Part shown: piece after piece, positions 57,225-64,000 of the stretch | How positions within the stretch are numbered: the stretch's first letter is position 1 | Layout: the number at the start of each line of letters is the position of its first letter | Source: Noviherbaspirillum humi | GTDB lineage: Bacteria; Pseudomonadota; Gammaproteobacteria; Burkholderiales; Burkholderiaceae_D | DNA: 64,000 bases | Direction of reading: 5' to 3' | Assembly: GCF_900188095.1 (NCBI RefSeq) | Contig: NZ_FZOT01000013.1 | Location: forward strand, 1-64,000 | Position numbers and translations under genes: made by a program | The notes under the pieces: generated by a model | The model's database searches: none | Told to the model about the DNA's origin: nothing | The model's input: only the letters and a program-made list of their open reading frames with translations

Positions 57225-58256
57225 ATGACGCAGAAACGTTCATCGCTGCCTGGCGGCCCCACCCTGCGCATCCTGCTGTCCCGGCAGTGCGCGCAGCGCC
57301 TCGGGCCGCGCATCGGCAGCGTGTTGGGCGATAGGCCGCACGAGCTGGTGATTCACGAGGCGACAGAGGGAAGCGCCGATGCCGACATCGCGTTCGTGTC
57401 GCGCGATGTCACGGGGCTGTCCACCAAGCATGAAGTGCATCCGTCCACACAGGCGTTCTTCGACGCCATGTTGGGCGCGCCGAGCCTGCAATGGGTGCAT
57501 ACGCATTCTGCCGGCGCGGACCGGCCCGTTTATGTTGCCCTGCGGAGCCGCCGGGTGGTGGTGACCACTTCCTCGGGCGCGAATGCCAGCGTCGTGGCGC
57601 AGACCGCGCTGGCCGGCATCCTGGCGCTCGCCCGCCACTTCCCGCTGCTCGCCGGCGCACAGTCCGAATGCCGGTGGGCGCCGCTGATTCAATCGGGCAT
57701 GCCGCGCGACCTCGCGGGACAGACCGCCACCATCGTCGGCTGGGGACCGATCGGCCAGACCATCGGCGCTTACCTGTCCATGCTCGGCTTGCGGGTGATC
57801 GCCGTCCGGCGGTCGGCAACGCCCTCGCCGCCGGCGGCGGAAGCCGTGGTCTTCGATGCGCTGCATGGCGTGTTGCCGCGGACCGACTGGCTGGTGCTGG
57901 CCTGCCCGCTGACCCCGACCACGCAAAACCTGATCGACCGGCAAGCGCTCTCGCTGTTGCCGCGCACCGGGCATCTGGTGAATGTATCGCGCGGCGAAGT
58001 GGTGGATGAAGCCGCGCTGTGCGAGGCCTTGCAGGAAAAGCGGCTGGCGGGCGCATTTCTCGATGTCTTCGCGCATGAGCCGCTGTCGCCGGCGTCTCCC
58101 TTATGGGCGCTGCCCAATACGATCGTCACGCCGCACAGTGCCGGTTTTTCCGATGGAAACAGGGAGCGCGTCGAGAGCCTTTTCCTCGACAACCTGGGGC
58201 GTTGGATCACCCGGGCGCCGCTGGCGAATGTCGCCTCGTCCGACCCGCCCGCATGA
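57225..58256 (+). CDS. D-2-hydroxyacid dehydrogenase (NAD-dependent)
   Basis: A 343-aa cytosolic oxidoreductase that interconverts a 2-hydroxyacid and a 2-oxoacid. The nucleotide-binding site is VGWGPIGQTIGAYL, and the catalytic Arg/Glu/His set is in NVSRGEVVDEAAL, FAHEPLSP and TPHSAGFSDG. The N-terminal catalytic half is divergent, as usual. It starts 3 bases after the Bug gene stop, so it is the third gene of that operon. The substrate is not readable from sequence. Confidence 0.92.
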   Translation: MTQKRSSLPGGPTLRILLSRQCAQRLGPRIGSVLGDRPHELVIHEATEGSADADIAFVSRDVTGLSTKHEVHPSTQAFFDAMLGAPSLQWVHTHSAGADRPVYVALRSRRVVVTTSSGANASVVAQTALAGILALARHFPLLAGAQSECRWAPLIQSGMPRDLAGQTATIVGWGPIGQTIGAYLSMLGLRVIAVRRSATPSPPAAEAVVFDALHGVLPRTDWLVLACPLTPTTQNLIDRQALSLLPRTGHLVNVSRGEVVDEAALCEALQEKRLAGAFLDVFAHEPLSPASPLWALPNTIVTPHSAGFSDGNRERVESLFLDNLGRWITRAPLANVASSDPPA

Positions 58257-58407
58257 GAGGGTGGCCGGCGGTTCGCCAGCGCTCTGCATCAAGTCCTTTT
58301 CTGCCAGGCTGTGGACGGCGGCGAAGTCAATCGCCGGAGAGCGGCTTCCACCGTCGCCGCGGGCGGCCGGAAGCGACTCCGCCTCCCGCGCCGCTGCGCT
58401 CCATCCT

Positions 58408-59382
58408 TCACTGCTTCTCGATCTTGGCCTGCTCGATCACCTTGCTCCATTTTGCGATGTCCGAAGCCAGCAGGTTCTTGGTCGCATCAGGCGTGCTGGA
58501 CTGCGCACTCACGCCGAGTTCGATCAAGCGCTGCTTGACATCGGGTTGCGCCACGGCCGCCGCGACTTCCTTGCTCAGTCGGTCGACGATCTCCTTCGGC
58601 GTCTTGGCCGGCGCCGCCAGGCCGTTCCACGACGTGGCCTGGTAGTTCGGCAGACCGCTCTCGGCCACCGTCGGCAAGTCCGGCAGCCCGGGGAAGCGCT
58701 TGCTGGACGTGAGCGCCAGTGCCTTCACATTGCCGGACTTGATCTGGGCCAGCATCGGGCCGAGAATTTCGAAGCCGATGTCGATGTCGCCCGCCGTGGC
58801 AGCGGTGATGACGTCCGGCGTGCCCTTGTAGGGAATGATCACCGCCTGGATGCCGGCGGTATTCGTGAACAGTTCGGCCGCGAGGTTCTGGGTGCTGCCG
58901 CGGGTGATGGTGCCGACGTTGAGCTTGCCCGGATGGTCCTTCGCGTACTTAATGACCTCGCCGATATTGGTGAACGGCGCCTTCTTGCTGGCGATGACCA
59001 CCAGGTCGAAGAAGCCGATGGTGGATATCGGCGCGAAGTCGTTGAGCGTGTTGTAGGGGAGCTTGTTGAACAAGCCGGCGCTGACGGCCGTGCCATTGCT
59101 GATCAACAAAAGCGTGTAGCCGTCGGGCGCCGCCTTGGCCACCGTGTCGGCGGCGACGATGCCGCCGGCGCCCGGCCGGTTGTCCACGATCACCGGCTGC
59201 TTCAGCGACTCCGCCATCTTCTGCGCCACGACCCGCACGGACAAGTCGGCGATGCCGCCCGGCCCGAAAGGCACCACGATCTTGATCACCTTGTTCGGGT
59301 AAGCCTGGGCCCCGGCCACACCCGGCAGCGCGAAAAGGGCGGCCATGCCGAGCAATGCCGCGCGCTTGAGGAAGTTACGCAT
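58408..59382 (-). CDS. Bug-family TTT substrate-binding protein
   Basis: A 324-aa periplasmic receptor. ATG at 59382 is preferred (AAGG 8 bases upstream) over the one at 59403. The signal peptide ends at GVAGAQ, then AYPNKVIKIVVPFGPGGIAD. Other motifs are VIVDNRPGAGGIVAADTV, DGYTLLLISNGTAVSAG and GTITRGSTQNLAAELF. It is the second gene of a minus-strand unit with the amidohydrolase (74-base gap) and is convergent with the neighbouring dehydrogenase operon. Ligand presumably matches the amidohydrolase substrate; inference. Confidence 0.94.
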   Translation of the reverse strand: MRNFLKRAALLGMAALFALPGVAGAQAYPNKVIKIVVPFGPGGIADLSVRVVAQKMAESLKQPVIVDNRPGAGGIVAADTVAKAAPDGYTLLLISNGTAVSAGLFNKLPYNTLNDFAPISTIGFFDLVVIASKKAPFTNIGEVIKYAKDHPGKLNVGTITRGSTQNLAAELFTNTAGIQAVIIPYKGTPDVITAATAGDIDIGFEILGPMLAQIKSGNVKALALTSSKRFPGLPDLPTVAESGLPNYQATSWNGLAAPAKTPKEIVDRLSKEVAAAVAQPDVKQRLIELGVSAQSSTPDATKNLLASDIAKWSKVIEQAKIEKQ

Positions 59383-59456
59383 CGAAATATCCTTTCCATC
59401 CATCGGTTATGCAGCTTGAGGTTGCCCCGGCGTCGCCTGACGGCGGGGCAGCTGGA

Positions 59457-60326
59457 TCAATCCTTCCAGTAGAGGCGCTCGGGATTGTCCACCAGGATAC
59501 GGTGGCGCACGGCTTCATCGGTGCACATCTCGGCGAACAGGTTGACCAGCTCGCCGTCGTTGGGCATGTCGCCGCTGATGTTCGGATGCGGGAAGTCGGT
59601 GCCCCACAGCACCCGGTCCGGCGCCGACTCGATCAGCGCGGCGGCGAAGGGGATGGCATCGCGGAAGGGGGCGCCGGCGGCGGAAATGCGTTCCGCGCCG
59701 CAGATCTTCACCCACGCCTTTTCATTGGTGCGCATCAGCTTGAGCAGGCTCTGGAAGGGTGCCTGCTCGATGCCGTCGGCCACCTTGGCCCGGCCCATGT
59801 GGTCGATGATGAACGGCACCGGCATGCCGTCGAGCAGCGACTGGTAGGTGAGGATGTCGGCGGAGTCGAGGTGCAGCACGACATGCCAGCCCATGTCCTT
59901 GATGCGGTCGATGGTGCTGTGAAAGGTATCGAAATCGGGCGCGCCGCCGAGATGCTTGACGAAGTTGAAGCGGATGCCGCGCACGCCACCCTCATGCAGC
60001 GCCGTCAATTCGCGGTCGCTGACATCCTTCTCGACCATCGCCACGCCGCGATAGGCATCGTTGCTGTCGGCGATGGCATCGAGCATGGCGCGGTTATCGG
60101 TGCCGTGGCAGCTGGCCTGCACCAGCACGGCGCGGTCCAGGCCCAGGTGCGCATGCAGCTTGCGCAGCATTTCCTTGGGGGCGTCGGCCGGCTTGTAGGT
60201 GCTCTTGGCGGAAAACGGGAATGTCGCCTCCGGCCCGAAGATATGGCAGTGGGCATCGCACGCTTTGGGCGGCGGCGTGTAGCTCGGTTTGACGGGATTG
60301 TAGTCCGGGGCTTTGACAGCTTTCAT
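59457..60326 (-). CDS. Amidohydrolase-2 family lactone/dicarboxylate hydrolase-like
   Basis: A 289-aa TIM-barrel metal-dependent hydrolase. The ATG at 60326 gives a family-like start; the open frame beyond it is not. Key motifs are CDAHCHIFGP (HxH), VVLHLDSADIL, FIIDHMGRAKVADG and WGTDFPHPN (catalytic Asp). The group includes 2-pyrone-4,6-dicarboxylate hydrolase (LigI) and related lactonases of aromatic-acid degradation. Its pairing with a Bug receptor and a divergent LysR regulator fits an inducible carboxylate catabolic unit. The exact substrate is open. Confidence 0.88.
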   Translation of the reverse strand: MKAVKAPDYNPVKPSYTPPPKACDAHCHIFGPEATFPFSAKSTYKPADAPKEMLRKLHAHLGLDRAVLVQASCHGTDNRAMLDAIADSNDAYRGVAMVEKDVSDRELTALHEGGVRGIRFNFVKHLGGAPDFDTFHSTIDRIKDMGWHVVLHLDSADILTYQSLLDGMPVPFIIDHMGRAKVADGIEQAPFQSLLKLMRTNEKAWVKICGAERISAAGAPFRDAIPFAAALIESAPDRVLWGTDFPHPNISGDMPNDGELVNLFAEMCTDEAVRHRILVDNPERLYWKD

Positions 60327-60438
60327 GGCGTGAATCCAATAAAGATGCGTGATGAAGAACGGTATGGATGCCCGATGCGGCACGACCGCCCGGGACAAAT
60401 CGACTGCCATTATTGGACAATGCCGTCCGATTAACAAT

Positions 60439-60477
60439 GCTATATTTCCCAAAGCTGTTATACCGATTTGATATAGC
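60439..60477. promoter_or_regulatory. Inverted repeat in the divergent amidohydrolase-LysR intergenic region
   Basis: GCTATAT (60439-60445) and ATATAGC (60471-60477) are exact reverse complements, and the sequence between them is AT-rich. The position between a LysR gene and its divergent target is where LysR boxes lie. A -35-like TTGGAC is at 60413. Confidence 0.4.
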
Positions 60478-60518
60478 TCACGGTTCGCCGTTTGCCCACC
60501 TTGCCCCTGAACCACGCC

Positions 60519-61466
60519 ATGGATTTGAAGCAGCTGGAGTATTTCGTGCGGGTTGCCGAGTTCGGCAGCTTTTCCCGCGCCTCGATGGTGCTGAACATTG
60601 CCCAGCCGGCCCTCAGCCGCCAGATACGGGCGCTGGAGGTGGAGTTTCGCCAGACCCTGCTGATACGCAATGGGCGCGGCGTGACGATGACCGAGGCCGG
60701 GCGCCTGCTGCTGTCCCACAGCCTGGGCGTCCTGCAGCAGGTGGAGCATTTGAAGAACGCCCTCGAGGAGCAGCGCGGTTCGATCGTTGGCCGGGTGGTG
60801 GTCGGCATGCCGCCGAGCGTCGGGCGCATCCTCGCGGTGGCCACGGTCAAGGAGTTTCAGAGGCGGTACCCGAACGCGGTGCTGAGCGTGGTGGAAGGCC
60901 TGTCCGTCCACATCATGGAGTGGCTGCAGGTCGGCAAGGTGGATCTCGGCCTGGTCTACAACCCGAATTCCGCGCCCACCATGGAGATCGTGCCGCTGAT
61001 CGAGGAAGACCTGTTCCTGATGGCGCCCAAGCCGCGCAGGACGGCCGGCCTGAAGCTCGGAAAGCCGGTGACCCAGGCTGCGCTGGCGGACTATCCGCTG
61101 GTCATCCCCAGCAGGCCGCACGCCATTCGCATGCTGGTGGAGACGCGCCTGGCCGATGCCGGATTGAAGATCAACGTCAGGAGCGAAGTGGACAGCGTTC
61201 CAGCCATCCTCGACCTGGTCGCCCAAGGTTTGGGCTTCGCCGTGCTGCCGCTCAACGCGGTGCATTCCAACCAGATGGATGCCCTGATCCAGCCCCGGCC
61301 GATCACCGCGCCGCGCATGACCAGCCTGCTGGCCATCGCCAAGTCGCACCAGCGTCCGGCGTCGCCGCTGGTGTTCCATACCGGCCAGCTGATCGAGCAG
61401 CTGGCCAAGAGCCAGGCGGTCCAGGGCGGCGCGAAAGTTCTCCTGCCAGGCCAGGCTGCGCATTGA
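60519..61466 (+). CDS. LysR-family transcriptional regulator
   Basis: A 315-aa regulator. The start at 60519 (MDLKQLEYFVRVAEFG) matches the usual LysR N-terminus; a TTG 27 bases earlier is possible but gives an atypical leader. The winged helix-turn-helix is at about 1-60 (SFSRASMVLNIAQPALSRQI), then the linker helix, and the effector domain from about 90 (GRVVVGMPPSVGRIL, DLVAQGLGFAVLPLNAV). It is divergent from the amidohydrolase-Bug unit, which it likely controls with a pathway metabolite as coinducer. Confidence 0.94.
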   Translation: MDLKQLEYFVRVAEFGSFSRASMVLNIAQPALSRQIRALEVEFRQTLLIRNGRGVTMTEAGRLLLSHSLGVLQQVEHLKNALEEQRGSIVGRVVVGMPPSVGRILAVATVKEFQRRYPNAVLSVVEGLSVHIMEWLQVGKVDLGLVYNPNSAPTMEIVPLIEEDLFLMAPKPRRTAGLKLGKPVTQAALADYPLVIPSRPHAIRMLVETRLADAGLKINVRSEVDSVPAILDLVAQGLGFAVLPLNAVHSNQMDALIQPRPITAPRMTSLLAIAKSHQRPASPLVFHTGQLIEQLAKSQAVQGGAKVLLPGQAAH

Positions 61467-61550
61467 CGAGCGCCGAGGATTCGTTCCTGAGCCGCTTCAA
61501 GACACGCTGCTCGCGATGTGCGGTCCCGTTCCGCGCCGGGGGGTGGACCA

Positions 61551-61582
61551 TTTTCTTCTTCCCCGGTAAGGGAAGAAGAAAA
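61551..61582. repeat. Perfect 13-bp inverted repeat (pyrimidine/purine arms)
   Basis: TTTTCTTCTTCCC (61551-61563) and GGGAAGAAGAAAA (61570-61582) are exact reverse complements around a 6-base loop. No T-run follows on either strand. It lies between the LysR gene and the Lrp gene and may be a terminator of unusual form or an operator. Confidence 0.55.
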
Positions 61583-61757
61583 CCTGGGGGCCGGTTTCGC
61601 GCCTTGTGAGCGCAAGAAGATCTTACTGCTCAGGTCGCGAAATGTGCTGCTGTTGTTGAAGAAGAATCCCTTGAAAACCGGAAGATCATTCTTCATTATG
61701 CGCCGAATGTGGATAGAATCACTTTCATCGAAATAGACGACGAGAAAACGGTACCCC

Positions 61758-62225
61758 ATGAAGGAAAGCCGGTTGGATGAGATCGATCGAAAGATCCTGC
61801 GCATACTGAGCCGCGACGGACGCATCAGCAATCAGAAGCTGGCGGAAGGCGTGAACCTGTCGCCCACGCCATGCTGGAACCGGGTGAAGGCGCTGGAAGA
61901 GGCGGGGTTCATCGCCGGTTATGTCGCACTGCTGGACCAGCGCGTGCTCGGACTCCCGGACACCGTCATCATCGAAGTGACGCTGGAGCGGCACGACGAT
62001 GAAATCTTCCAGCGTTTTGGCGAGGCATTGGCCGAATTGCCGGAAGTGATGGAAGCCTATCTGCTGACCGGCGAGTACGACTACCTGATCAAGGTGGCGG
62101 TCTCGGGAACGGAAGGGTATGAGCGCTTCCTCCGGCAGAAGCTGTACAAGATCCCCGGCATTCGCCACAGCCGTTCAACCTTTGCCCTGCGCTGCTTGAA
62201 GCGGGTGCATTCGGTCACGCCGTAA
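61758..62225 (+). CDS. Lrp/AsnC-family transcriptional regulator
   Basis: A 155-aa regulator of amino acid metabolism genes. The N-terminal helix-turn-helix (LDEIDRKILRILSRDGRIS, LSPTPCWNRVKALEEAGFI) and the C-terminal RAM domain (VMEAYLLTGEYDYLIKV with the ligand-loop Gly/Asp) are complete, and the length is standard. It is convergent with the pyruvate dehydrogenase E1-like gene. In Pseudomonas putida the Lrp-type MdeR controls a 2-oxobutyrate dehydrogenase E1 homologue, a possible parallel. Confidence 0.93.
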   Translation: MKESRLDEIDRKILRILSRDGRISNQKLAEGVNLSPTPCWNRVKALEEAGFIAGYVALLDQRVLGLPDTVIIEVTLERHDDEIFQRFGEALAELPEVMEAYLLTGEYDYLIKVAVSGTEGYERFLRQKLYKIPGIRHSRSTFALRCLKRVHSVTP

Positions 62226-62326
62226 GCGCTTCAACCTGCATCGACGGTTCCCATCCGGTCGGCAACCAATGTGCCGAAGGCCTCCTCCTGCCGTGATGGC
62301 GGCATGCGCCATCCGCTCGTCCATGG

Positions 62327-64000
62327 TCACAAGGTCCAGGGCGCGGCCGCCTCGGCGTCGATGCCGAGGCGCGCTATCGCAGCGGCGCAGCAGCCGGCGT
62401 CGACAAGCCCGTCCAGCCTCAGCGCATCCAGCGCCGCCAGCACGATGTGGCGCTTATCCACTTCGAAGAAGCCGCGCAGCGCGGAACGGGTATCGCTGCG
62501 GCCGAAGCCATCCGTGCCGAGCACGGTGAAGCGGGCGCCGACGTGGGGCGCGATCAGCTGCGGCCAGGCGCGGACGTAGTCGCTGGCGGCGACCACCGGC
62601 GCATCGCCCGCCAGGCAGCGCTGCACATGGCTGATGCGCGCCTCGGCCTGCGGATGCAGCCGGTTCCAGCGCTCCGCCTCGCGTGCGTCCCGCTCCAGTT
62701 CGCTGAAGCTGGTGGCGCTCCAGATTTCGGTTTCGATCTGCCATTCGGCGGCCAGCATTTCGGCGGCGGCAATTACTTCGCGCAGGATGGCGCCCGAGCC
62801 GAGCAGGCGTACCCTGGCGCGTGCCGATGGCGGCGCATGGCCGCCGTAGCGGTACATGCCCCGGATCAGGTCGTCCTCGACGCCTGCCGGAAGCGAGGGC
62901 TGCGCGTAGTTCTCGTTCATCAGCGTGACGTAGTAGAAGACGTCCTCCTGCCGCTCCAGCATCTGGCGCAAGCCATGATCGAGGATGACGGCGAATTCGC
63001 CGGCAAAGGCGGGATCGTAGGCGCGGCAGTTCGGCACCATGGCGGCCATGATCGGGCTGCCGCCGTCCTGGTGCTGCAAGCCTTCCCCGCCGAGCGTGGT
63101 GCGGCCGGCGGTGGCGCCGAGCAGGAAGCCGCGCGCCCGCTGGTCGGCGGCGGCCCAGATCAGGTCGCCGATGCGCTGGAAGCCGAACATCGAGTAGTAG
63201 ATGTAGAACGGCAGCATGGCCTGGCCATGCACGCTGTAGCTGGTGGCCGCGGCCACCCAGGAACTGATGGCGCCGGCTTCGCTGATGCCTTCCTCCAGGA
63301 TCTGGCCGTCGAGCGCCTCGCGGTAGCTGAGCATGGAGCCGATGTCCTCCGGCTCGTAGCGCTGGCCGGCGCTGGAGTAGATGCCGATCTGCTTGAACAG
63401 GTTGGCCATGCCGAAGGTGCGGGCTTCGTCAGCGACGATGGGCACCATGCGCGGGCCGAGTTCGCGGTCCTTGAGCAGACTGCCGAGCAGGCGCACGAAG
63501 GCCATGGTGGTGCTCATCTCGTGGCCGCCGGCATTGAGCGCGAACTCGGCGTAGGAAGCAATGGCCGGCACCGGCACTGTATCCGCCTGCGTGGCGCGCG
63601 ACGGGATGGCCCCGCCCAGCGCCGCGCGGCGTTCATGCAGGTAGCGCATCTCGGGACTGTCCGACGCCGGCTTGTAGAAGGCGAGAGCGGCTGCCTGCTC
63701 GTCCGACAGCGGCAGGTTGAAGCGGTTGCGGAAGGTGAGGAGGGCGTCGCGGTCCAGCTTCTTCTGCTGGTGAGTGGTCATCTTGCCTTGTCCGGCTTCG
63801 CCCATGCCGTAGCCTTTCTTGGTCTGCGCCAGGATCACCGTCGGCTGCCCACGATGGCGGCTGGCCGCCTCGTAGGCGGCGTAAATCTTCACCAGGTCGT
63901 GGCCGCCGCGCCGCAGGCGGTCGATCTGCTCGTCGGACAGGCCTTGCGCCAGCTGCTGCAGGGCCGGATCGCGGCCGAAGAAATGGTCGCGGTTGTAGCG
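62327..64000 (-). CDS. Homodimeric pyruvate dehydrogenase E1-like protein, C-terminal part (runs off window)
   Basis: The frame is open to the window end; the protein starts beyond 64000. The visible 557 codons match the AceE type of thiamine-diphosphate E1: QTKKGYGMGEAGQGKMTTHQQ, the transketolase-like pyrimidine domain (IVADEARTFGMANLFKQIG, YEPEDIGSMLSYREA), ATAGRTTLGGEGLQHQDGG, and the C-terminal domain with LGTDGFGRSDTRSALRGFFE. It would oxidatively decarboxylate a 2-oxoacid within a dehydrogenase complex. No E2 or E3 gene follows it; the next gene is an Lrp regulator on the other strand. This suggests a paralogue, perhaps a 2-oxobutyrate dehydrogenase E1 (MdeB-like), rather than the main aceE. 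Confidence 0.92.
   Translation of the reverse strand, partial: RYNRDHFFGRDPALQQLAQGLSDEQIDRLRRGGHDLVKIYAAYEAASRHRGQPTVILAQTKKGYGMGEAGQGKMTTHQQKKLDRDALLTFRNRFNLPLSDEQAAALAFYKPASDSPEMRYLHERRAALGGAIPSRATQADTVPVPAIASYAEFALNAGGHEMSTTMAFVRLLGSLLKDRELGPRMVPIVADEARTFGMANLFKQIGIYSSAGQRYEPEDIGSMLSYREALDGQILEEGISEAGAISSWVAAATSYSVHGQAMLPFYIYYSMFGFQRIGDLIWAAADQRARGFLLGATAGRTTLGGEGLQHQDGGSPIMAAMVPNCRAYDPAFAGEFAVILDHGLRQMLERQEDVFYYVTLMNENYAQPSLPAGVEDDLIRGMYRYGGHAPPSARARVRLLGSGAILREVIAAAEMLAAEWQIETEIWSATSFSELERDAREAERWNRLHPQAEARISHVQRCLAGDAPVVAASDYVRAWPQLIAPHVGARFTVLGTDGFGRSDTRSALRGFFEVDKRHIVLAALDALRLDGLVDAGCCAAAIARLGIDAEAAAPWTL

Noticed and set aside
59457-61463. 668-codon reading of the amidohydrolase gene
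   Set aside because: Only the last 289 codons are family-like; the upstream part is antisense to the LysR gene, so the start at 60326 is used.

Overview
The window looks like a chromosomal segment of a GC-rich betaproteobacterium of the order Burkholderiales, possibly Oxalobacteraceae. This is inferred from the GC-rich codon use, three Bug-type tripartite tricarboxylate transporter (TTT) binding proteins, malate synthase G (glcB), a CzcCBA-type efflux operon with its own two-component pair, and a contact-dependent inhibition (CDI) locus. No rRNA, tRNA, CRISPR array or intact insertion sequence was recognised.

Layout. 1-9.4 kb is the 3' end of a CDI locus. It holds the end of a large cdiA with an AT-rich toxin end, its overlapping candidate immunity gene, an orphan cdiA 3' module (FHA-2/pretoxin fragment, toxin ORF and zinc-ribbon immunity candidate) split by a single in-frame amber codon, and a third, frameshifted FHA remnant. 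9.6-11.1 kb has a frameshifted lipoprotein gene and an SRPBCC protein. 11.4-18.3 kb carries housekeeping and envelope genes: glcB, an M23 peptidase, cyclopropane fatty acid synthase, a GT4 glycosyltransferase and a DUF2334 deacetylase. 18.8-28.5 kb is a three-gene same-strand block of very large proteins (853, 1083 and 1237 aa). The last fuses a kexin-like S8 protease to a DUF1906 domain and three copies of an unrecognised module, and the first two share a short motif. This block is my best candidate for an undescribed system.

28.5-42.2 kb holds LplT, an AI-2E-type permease, a GNAT/FemAB-like acyltransferase, a CzcC-CzcB-CzcA operon followed directly by its OmpR-type regulator and histidine kinase, an atypical NRAMP-family transporter and a small exported Ala/Lys-rich protein. 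Four half-sites at exact 11-bp steps lie in front of czcC and are the obvious candidate target of the regulator. 42.2-51.7 kb is visibly AT-richer and looks acquired: a 1572-aa polymorphic-toxin-like protein with a tandem 109-aa repeat, an M20 deacetylase, a Bug protein and long stretches with no recognisable gene.

51.8-64 kb returns to host-like composition: a PAS-GGDEF-EAL protein, then two small catabolic units (class II aldolase-like, Bug, 2-hydroxyacid dehydrogenase on +; amidohydrolase, Bug on -) with a divergent LysR regulator, an Lrp/AsnC regulator, and the C-terminal part of a homodimeric pyruvate dehydrogenase E1-like protein running off the window end. Functions are read from motifs and family resemblance only; no database search was run.
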